Assembly: GCA_039818665.1 (NCBI GenBank) | Contig: JBCBTJ010000004.1 | Location: 1 to 64,000, forward strand | Direction of reading: 5' to 3' | Source: JBCBTJ01 sp039818665 | GTDB taxonomy: Bacteria; Pseudomonadota; Alphaproteobacteria; Caulobacterales; Hyphomonadaceae | DNA: 64,000 bases | Part shown: piece by piece, positions 58,504 through 64,000 of the stretch | Position numbering within the stretch: position 1 is the first letter of the stretch | Layout: each line of letters begins with the position of its first letter | Notes under the pieces: generated by a model | The model's input: the letters and a program-made list of their open reading frames with translations, nothing else | What the model was told of the DNA's origin: nothing | Database searches by the model: none | Position numbers and translations under genes: made by a program

Positions 58504-61380
58504 ATGCTCAATATCAAATCCCTCGCCGCCATGGGCGCCGCATTGATGCTCGCCGCGTGCGGGTCCGGCGCCGGCGCGCCAGATCAGGCGGAGACCGCTG
58601 TCCCGGATGCAGTCGAGACATCGACCGGCCTGATCCCCTACGAGCGCTTTACGCTCGACAACGGCCTCGATGTGATCTTCCATATCGACCGCTCCGATCC
58701 CGTGGTCGCGGTCTCACTCACCGCCCATGTGGGCTCGGCGCGGGAGAAACCGGGCCGTACCGGCTTCGCGCACCTGTTTGAGCACTTGCTGTTCCTGGAA
58801 TCTGAAAACCTCGGCAAAGGCGGGCTCGACCGCCTCAGCGCCCGCATTGGCGGCTCAGGCGCCAACGGCTCCACCAATCGCGACCGCACCAACTATTTCC
58901 AAACCGTCCCGAAGGACGCGCTTGAGAAGATGATCTGGGCCGAGGCCGACAAGCTTGGCTGGTTCATCAACACGGTCACCCAGCCCGTGCTCGACAAAGA
59001 AAAACAGGTCGTCAAAAACGAGAAGCGCCAAGTTGTCGACAACCGCCCCTACGGCCACACCTTCTACGTCCTGCACAAGGCGCTCTACCCGCAAGACCAC
59101 CCCTATAATTGGCAGGTCATCGGATCGTTGGAGGACCTGCAGGCCGCCACGCTTGATGATGTCAAAGAGTTCTTCCGCGCCTGGTACACGCCCAACAATG
59201 TGACCCTCGTCGTCGCAGGCGACTTCGACGCGGCCCAGGCGAGGGACTGGGTCGAGAAGTATTTCGACGAAATCCCGCGCGGGCCGGACATTGCGCCGCT
59301 CGAAAAGCGCGCCGGCATGATCTCCGAAACCGTCTCGCTGTTCCACGAAGACAATTTCGCGGAACAGCCGGAGCTGACCATGCTCTGGCCCACGGTTCCG
59401 CGCTACCACCCCGACAGCTACGCCCTGTCCGCGCTCGCGCAGATCCTCGCCGACGGCAAAGCCGCGCCGCTCAATCAGATCCTCATCGACGAAAAACAAC
59501 TCACCGCCAATGTCGGCGCCTTCGACTTCACCTCCGAGCTCGCCGGCGAGTTCATCCTCCAGGTCACCGCTTTCGCCGACACCGACCTTGACGCCGTCAA
59601 AGCCGCGCTTGAGGAGGGCTTCGCCCGGTTTGAAGCCGACGGCGTGCCGGCGGATCGGCTCGCCCGGGTAAAAATCCAGCAGGAAGTCGCCTTCTATGAA
59701 GGCCTGCAAAACGTGCTCGGCAAAAACATCAGCCTGGCGAATTATTCGATCTTCGCGGGCGATCCCGGCTTCATCGACGAAGACCTCGCGCGCCTCCAGT
59801 CCGTCGCGGCAGAAGACGTGATGCGCGTCTACGAGACCTATATCAAAGACCAGCCCTTCGTGGTCACGAGCTTCGTGCCGAAAGGCCAAGCCGAGCTCGC
59901 CCTGGAAGGCGCGGCCCGCGCCGAGGTCGTGGAGGAAGAGATCGTCCAGGGCGCCGAGCGCGGCTTCGACCCGAGCCTGATCTCAAACTACGAGCCGACC
60001 CCGTCCACATTCGATCGCTCCGTCGAGCCACCCTCGGGCGCCGCGCCGGTGCTCGCCACGCCAGACATCTGGGAGGCCGAGACGGACAAGGGCCTTCGCC
60101 TCTATGGCATTGAGGACAGCGAGCTGCCGCTCGTCCAATTCCAGCTTGTCATCGAGGGCGGGCGCCTTTTGGAGACGCGCGAAGCCGCGGGCGCGGCCAA
60201 TCTCGTCGCTGAGATGATGACGCGCGGCACAGCCGGTATGACGGCCGAAGCGTTCGACAATGCGCTCGCCGACCTCGGCGCAGATGTCGACGTCAACGCC
60301 GGGCTCGAGACCATCACCGTCAACGGCTCCGCGCTCGCCCGCAATTTCGACGCCGTGATGGCCCTCGTCCAAGACATGGTCGTCGAGCCGCGCTGGGACC
60401 CGGCGGAGTTCGAGCTCGCCAAGAAAGACGCGCTGGACGCCATTCAGGCCGCGCGCGCCAATCCGAACGCCATCGCCCAGCAAGCCTTCGACTATGTGAT
60501 GTACGGCGAAGGCAGCATCGTCGCCCAGCACCCGTCCGGCAACGAGACGAGCCTCGCCGCGCTCGACCTCGCGGCGGTTCAAGCCTTCCACGCCGCCAAT
60601 CTCAGCCCGCAGCTGGCGACCCTGCGCGTCGTCGGCGACGTGCCGCAAGCCCAAGTGGTCGCTGCCGCCGAGGCCCTGTCCGAGGTTTGGGAGGTCCGCG
60701 AGGTCGATATCCCCGCGCCGCCAACCGCCAATGCGCCAGACGCCTCACGGGTCTATTTCTACGACGTGCCGGGCGCGTCTCAGTCGGTCTTCTATTTCGG
60801 CGGCCCGGCGCCGCTGCGCACCGACGAGGCCTACTACCCGACCACGGTCATGAACTACCGCCTCGGCGGCGGCGGCTTCGCCTCGCGCCTCACCCAGCAG
60901 CTTCGCGAACAGCGCGGCTACACTTACGGCATCGGCTCCGGCTTCGCCTCCACCACGCGCTTCGGCGAGTTCTTCGTCCGCAGCGGCGTCCGCTCCAACG
61001 TCACGCTGGAAGCCGCCGACCTCGTCAAATCCATCATGACGGACTACGCCGCGACCTTCGATCAGAACGACTTGGACGTCACCAAGAGCTTCTTCGTGAA
61101 GAGCAAAGCCCGCAGCTTTGAGTCCTACGGCGCCAAGCTCCGCATCCTCCGCGACGTCTCCGCCTACGGCTTGCCGCACGATTATGTGGCCAAGGAGAAC
61201 GAGGTGGTCGAGGCGATGACGGTCGAAGAGATCCAAGCCCTCGCCGCGCAAGCGGTCCGGCCGGACGCCATGCACTATGTCATTGTCGGCGACGCGGCGA
61301 CCCAACTGGACCGCCTCGCCGATCTCGGCCTCGGCGATCCGATCTTGGTCAACGAGGCCGTCGACGCGCTGAGCCGGTAG
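58504..61380 (+). CDS. M16 family zinc metallopeptidase, lipoprotein
   Basis: The 958-residue protein carries a lipoprotein signal (AAMGAALMLAACGSG). The inverted zinc motif is in FAHLFEHLLFLES (HxxEH) near residue 90, with a distal glutamate in the following helix. It has four M16-type domains, two active-type and two inactive-type, so it is a full-length insulinase-like chamber protease for peptides in the periplasm. LREQRGYTYGIGSGF is the R/Y signature of the C-terminal half. Start at 58504; frames extending upstream overlap the TIR-TPR promoter. Confidence 0.94.
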   Translation: MLNIKSLAAMGAALMLAACGSGAGAPDQAETAVPDAVETSTGLIPYERFTLDNGLDVIFHIDRSDPVVAVSLTAHVGSAREKPGRTGFAHLFEHLLFLESENLGKGGLDRLSARIGGSGANGSTNRDRTNYFQTVPKDALEKMIWAEADKLGWFINTVTQPVLDKEKQVVKNEKRQVVDNRPYGHTFYVLHKALYPQDHPYNWQVIGSLEDLQAATLDDVKEFFRAWYTPNNVTLVVAGDFDAAQARDWVEKYFDEIPRGPDIAPLEKRAGMISETVSLFHEDNFAEQPELTMLWPTVPRYHPDSYALSALAQILADGKAAPLNQILIDEKQLTANVGAFDFTSELAGEFILQVTAFADTDLDAVKAALEEGFARFEADGVPADRLARVKIQQEVAFYEGLQNVLGKNISLANYSIFAGDPGFIDEDLARLQSVAAEDVMRVYETYIKDQPFVVTSFVPKGQAELALEGAARAEVVEEEIVQGAERGFDPSLISNYEPTPSTFDRSVEPPSGAAPVLATPDIWEAETDKGLRLYGIEDSELPLVQFQLVIEGGRLLETREAAGAANLVAEMMTRGTAGMTAEAFDNALADLGADVDVNAGLETITVNGSALARNFDAVMALVQDMVVEPRWDPAEFELAKKDALDAIQAARANPNAIAQQAFDYVMYGEGSIVAQHPSGNETSLAALDLAAVQAFHAANLSPQLATLRVVGDVPQAQVVAAAEALSEVWEVREVDIPAPPTANAPDASRVYFYDVPGASQSVFYFGGPAPLRTDEAYYPTTVMNYRLGGGGFASRLTQQLREQRGYTYGIGSGFASTTRFGEFFVRSGVRSNVTLEAADLVKSIMTDYAATFDQNDLDVTKSFFVKSKARSFESYGAKLRILRDVSAYGLPHDYVAKENEVVEAMTVEEIQALAAQAVRPDAMHYVIVGDAATQLDRLADLGLGDPILVNEAVDALSR

Positions 61381-61388
61381 GGCGTCCC

Positions 61389-62057
61389 ATGCAGGCGCTG
61401 GAGAGCGAGGCCCCGCTCATCGTCTATATCGACGTGAAGAGCCCCTACGCCTTCGTCGCCATCCAGCCGACCCTGGCGCTGGAGGCAGATCTTGGCCTGC
61501 AATTCGACTGGCGCCCGCTCACGCTCGACATCCCGTCCTATCTCGGTTCGGCGAAGAAGAAGGCCGGCAAAGTGGTCGAGTCGAAACGCAGCCCCGCGCA
61601 ATGGAACACGGTCCGCTACGGCTACCGCGACGCCCGCCGCTACGCCGAGCGCCAGGGCCATGTCCTAAAAGGCACGGAGAAGATCTGGGACTCCTCCATC
61701 GCCAACATCGCCATCCTCTGGGTCACGCTGACGGCGCGCGACCGGCTGGGCGCGTACCTAAACGCCGTCTACCCGCCCTTCTGGCGGCGCGAGCTCGACA
61801 TTGAAGACGTCGCCGTGGTCGAAGCCTGCCTCGCAAAGGCCGGCGTCGACGCGGCCGGCTTTGCGGAGTTTCAGGCCGGCGAGGGCAGGGCGCTACACGA
61901 CGCGCTCCAGGCCCAGCTCCACCCCGCCGGCGTCTACGGAGTCCCGACCTATGCCGCCGACGGCGAAATCCTCTTCGGCCGCGAACACCTGCCCTATGTC
62001 CGCTGGGTCCTGACCGGCCGCCAAGGCGCCGCGCCCGACATCGCGTATGAGGTGTAG
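61389..62057 (+). CDS. HCCA-isomerase-like (DsbA fold) protein
   Basis: This 222-residue protein of the kappa-GST/DsbA superfamily resembles 2-hydroxychromene-2-carboxylate isomerases: IVYIDVKSPYAFVAIQPTLA, with the family Ser in KSPYAF, and PAGVYGVPTYAADGEILFGREHLPYV. There is no CxxC. It may use glutathione in aromatic catabolism or an unknown reaction. It starts 8 bp after the M16 gene. A paralogue lies at 62692-63270. Confidence 0.87.
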   Translation: MQALESEAPLIVYIDVKSPYAFVAIQPTLALEADLGLQFDWRPLTLDIPSYLGSAKKKAGKVVESKRSPAQWNTVRYGYRDARRYAERQGHVLKGTEKIWDSSIANIAILWVTLTARDRLGAYLNAVYPPFWRRELDIEDVAVVEACLAKAGVDAAGFAEFQAGEGRALHDALQAQLHPAGVYGVPTYAADGEILFGREHLPYVRWVLTGRQGAAPDIAYEV

Positions 62058-62138
62058 CGCTCGCCGAGCCCGCCGCCATCGTTATGCCCGCGGTTCGAAT
62101 CGACCCATCGTCAAACCATCGCAATTAGGCGGAGCAAA

Positions 62139-62570
62139 ATGACCGAAGCGGAGATCGTGGGCGTCATTCAGACATCCGCGGCGCAGATCACTCAGATCGT
62201 CAGCCAGATCATCGCGATCAATTTCGCGATGATTGTCGCGATCTACTACTTCCTGAACCAGGCGAGCTGGCGGCTCAAACTCGCGACCTTCTTGCTCTAT
62301 TCCCTGGGCTTGCAAATGTATGTGCTTCTGGCGGCGCAGCAGTCGGCGATTTTGGGCGGCGCCGCTGAAATCATCGAAACCTGGGGCGCGGAAGATATTG
62401 GCCCGGTTTTGCTTTCACTGGAGGCTTTCGCCAAGGGCGGGCAAGGGTTGGCGCTGAACATCACGCTGAATCTGTCGATCTATGCTTTATGGTTCGGTGT
62501 CGCGTACCTGCTGTTCTTCTGGAAGCGCCGCGGCCGCGCCCAAGATGCGGCGGAATCGGACGCTGACTAA
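62139..62570 (+). CDS. Hypothetical three-helix membrane protein
   Basis: The 143-residue protein has about three membrane helices (IVSQIIAINFAMIVAIYYFL, LATFLLYSLGLQMYVLLAA, LSIYALWFGVAYLLFFW). The N-terminal segment MTEAEIVGVIQTSAAQITQI is amphipathic. No family is recognised. It sits between two HCCA-isomerase-like genes with intergenic gaps, so co-regulation is not certain. Confidence 0.68.
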   Translation: MTEAEIVGVIQTSAAQITQIVSQIIAINFAMIVAIYYFLNQASWRLKLATFLLYSLGLQMYVLLAAQQSAILGGAAEIIETWGAEDIGPVLLSLEAFAKGGQGLALNITLNLSIYALWFGVAYLLFFWKRRGRAQDAAESDAD

Positions 62571-62691
62571 GCGCGCCGTCTCACCCCTTTCCGGGCCCTG
62601 GGCGGCGGCGGGGCGAGCGACCCGGAGGCCGGCCCCAGCATTGCTCACGATGAGCCGGCGCGTAAGCTGATCCCGTGGCTTTGAGGAGCGG

Positions 62692-63270
62692 GTGAAGAGC
62701 GTGCTGCGCGTCTATTTGGATTTCAAATCGCCGGCGGCGTATCTCGCCTTTCATCCGACTTTGGCTTTGATCGAGCGGACCGGCGCCGCGGTCGAGTGGC
62801 GCCCGTTCCGAACGCAGCAACGGCCGATTCCTGAGGCGAAGCCCGACGAAACCCGCGGCGAGACCCATCGCCGGGTCCGCGCGATACAGCGCCGCGAAAC
62901 CCATCTCAAATACGCCGCGCTTCGCGGCCTGGAGATGCGGTTTCGAAATGAGGCGGGCGACACAGACCCGGCCCTCGCCGTTTTACTGACGGATCTCGTC
63001 GATCCGCCGGCCTACATTGATGCGGCGTTCCGCGCCTATTGGGTCGATGGGGTGGACCTTGGCGATGCCGACACTGTCGCGGACGTCATGGCGCGCTCCG
63101 GCCACGACCCCGATCGTATCAACTGGGCCGCCGCCGCTGAGACTCTAGACGCCGCGCAGACCGAAGCCGAAGAAGCGGGCGTCGTCGACGCGCCCGGTTA
63201 CCGGATCGCAGACCAGCTCTTCATCGGCCGCGAGCATCTGCCCTGGATCAGCGAACTGCTCGCGGCTTGA
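62692..63270 (+). CDS. HCCA-isomerase-like (DsbA fold) protein, second copy
   Basis: This 192-residue protein starts at GTG (62692) with GAGGAGCGG before it. It shares with the copy at 61389 the pattern VYLDFKSPAAYLAFHPTLAL and the C-terminal APGYRIADQLFIGREHLPWI. No CxxC is present. Function is inferred only at the superfamily level (glutathione-dependent isomerase or oxidoreductase). The two copies are divergent in sequence, not a recent duplication. Confidence 0.86.
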   Translation: MKSVLRVYLDFKSPAAYLAFHPTLALIERTGAAVEWRPFRTQQRPIPEAKPDETRGETHRRVRAIQRRETHLKYAALRGLEMRFRNEAGDTDPALAVLLTDLVDPPAYIDAAFRAYWVDGVDLGDADTVADVMARSGHDPDRINWAAAAETLDAAQTEAEEAGVVDAPGYRIADQLFIGREHLPWISELLAA

Positions 63271-63628
63271 GAGCGGCGTTTCACTCTTCATCGAAGGCGG
63301 TCGCCTGGCGAAAGGGCTAAAATTGGAGCGTGTTGCGATCGGGAAACCGGCGGTGCGCGCCGACACTGGGCGAAAACCGCTGGCTTCAATAAAGTTATCC
63401 CACAAAACTCTATCCTGATCAGAGCCGATATCGGCACATAGATTTCCGCGCCAATTCGAGGAGAGTCGGTCCGTTTCCGCGGCGCTGCGAGGTGTTCTGG
63501 CCGTGTGCGGCGGTCGCGCCTACGGGCGCGTTCCCGGCGGCGCCAGGCGGCGCGGAGCGGCCTTATGATGTGCCGATGCAGGCCGGGACCGAGACTCTAA
63601 GCCCAGTGTTCATGGGCCTTGATTTTGC

Positions 63629-63646
63629 GCATCGACACTGTCGATG
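63629..63646. promoter_or_regulatory. Perfect inverted repeat
   Basis: GCATCGACA pairs with TGTCGATGC around a single C, a perfect 9-bp arm dyad. It is about 180 bp before the TetR ATG. It could be an operator or part of a small hairpin; the protein that binds it is not identifiable. Confidence 0.5.
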
Positions 63647-63801
63647 CCGAAACGTTTTGAGTCCAAGTGCGGATAAAAAAGACAAAATAATCAACCGGTT
63701 CGTGAGGTTCACCCGCAGCGGATGGGGCGCCGGTCGGCGATGCGGCGCCGCTTCGCGTCAAATCGTGACGCCGCAGAGTGCCCGTGGCTGGGTTGATCTG
63801 G

Positions 63802-63817
63802 ATAACCAACCGGTTAT
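63802..63817 (+). promoter_or_regulatory. Putative TetR operator
   Basis: ATAACC-AACC-GGTTAT has perfect 6-bp arms. Its core AACCGGTT also occurs at 63693-63700. It lies 10 bp before the TetR start codon, a common position for autorepression by this family. Confidence 0.55.
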
Positions 63818-63827
63818 AAAAAGGCTT

Positions 63828-64000
63828 ATGAAAGGCGAAAAAACCAAACAGCGCGTGCTCGAGGCGGCGTCCGATTTGTTTTGGTCGCGCAGCTTCCACT
63901 CGGTCAGCGTCGCCGATGTCGCTGCTGCGGCCTCGGTCAACAAAGCGACGCTTTATCAGTACTTTGACTCGAAAGAAGCGCTCGGTCGGGCCGTGGTGAT
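63828..64000 (+). CDS. TetR/AcrR family regulator, 5' part
   Basis: Only the first 57 or so codons are present; the gene runs off the window. The reading MKGEKTKQRVLEAASDLFWS, VSVADVAAAASVNKATLYQY and FDSKEALGRAVV is a typical TetR helix-turn-helix domain. The ATG at 63828 follows AAGG. The regulated gene or ligand cannot be told from here; the operators upstream suggest autoregulation. Confidence 0.88.
   Translation, partial: MKGEKTKQRVLEAASDLFWSRSFHSVSVADVAAAASVNKATLYQYFDSKEALGRAVV

Larger units (their letters stand above)
63271..63827. other. Regulatory-looking intergenic region upstream of the TetR gene
   Basis: No gene is supported in 557 bases; a minus-strand frame at 63597-63899 overlaps the TetR start and has no family match. 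It contains a perfect 9-bp inverted repeat at 63629-63646, an AACCGGTT site near 63693, and a TetR-type dyad before the next gene. Confidence 0.55.

Noticed and set aside
63597..63899. 100-codon minus-strand frame
   Set aside because: Overlaps the start of the TetR gene and its operators, with no family match or ribosome site.

Overview
The window is about 64 kb of GC-rich chromosome from an alphaproteobacterium with a Caulobacter-type cell cycle. Evidence for this is the divK-pleD-rpmG cluster, a PopZ-type polar organiser, a DinB with an N-terminal Cys4 motif, an ATP12-family ATP-synthase chaperone, TonB-dependent receptors with large extracellular parts, and palindromic intergenic repeats of kinds common in this class. 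A member of the Caulobacterales/Maricaulales/Parvularculales region of the tree fits best; the species cannot be fixed from sequence alone. No rRNA, CRISPR array or complete prophage was seen.

Layout. 0.1-5.5 kb: a kelch lipoprotein, then gyrA-coaD-cyclophilin. 5.5-10.2 kb: an accessory block of a TIR-SUMF1 membrane protein and an EVE-like/KAP P-loop ATPase, set among palindromic repeats. It separates the cyclophilin gene from queA, which are near neighbours in many alphaproteobacteria. 10.3-16 kb: queA, a GST, a ParD-like/zeta toxin-antitoxin pair with a clear operator, a flavin monooxygenase and a TPR histidine kinase. 16-20 kb: a TonB receptor and beta-propeller phytase locus with an 11-bp-periodic PhoB-like array upstream and a terminator between the genes. 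20-23 kb: ATP12 and pccB. 23-24 kb: a low-GC patch with a potassium-channel-like protein. 24-34 kb: small membrane and lipoproteins, a DUF2459 protein, an M23-like lipoprotein, a YcaQ-type glycosylase, a methyltransferase, TfoX-N, HIT, FemAB-like, GDPD, RidA and DinB. 34-36.8 kb: divK-pleD-rpmG and a stand-alone EVE protein. 36.8-39 kb: a decayed IS3 element truncating a protease-like gene, next to tRNA-Asn and tRNA-Cys. 39-46.5 kb: an envelope protein, DUF3253, a second TonB receptor, a PCMT-family methyltransferase, a TolC-family protein behind a strong dyad, and popZ. 46.7-54.3 kb: valS, isoaspartyl peptidase, ilvD, DUF3137 and two small proteins. 54.3-64 kb: repeats, a carotenoid oxygenase behind a TIR-TPR gene, an M16 peptidase, two HCCA-isomerase-like proteins, and the start of a TetR regulator cut by the window edge.

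How the genes work together. The clearest functional unit is the phosphate-scavenging locus: outer-membrane receptor plus phytase, probably PhoB-controlled. DivK and PleD form the cell-cycle signalling unit and PopZ the polar scaffold. The best candidates for an undescribed system are the TIR-SUMF1 plus EVE-KAP pair, which has defence-like architecture in an otherwise housekeeping neighbourhood, and the separate TIR-TPR/carotenoid oxygenase gene pair. A defence role is inference from domain content only.
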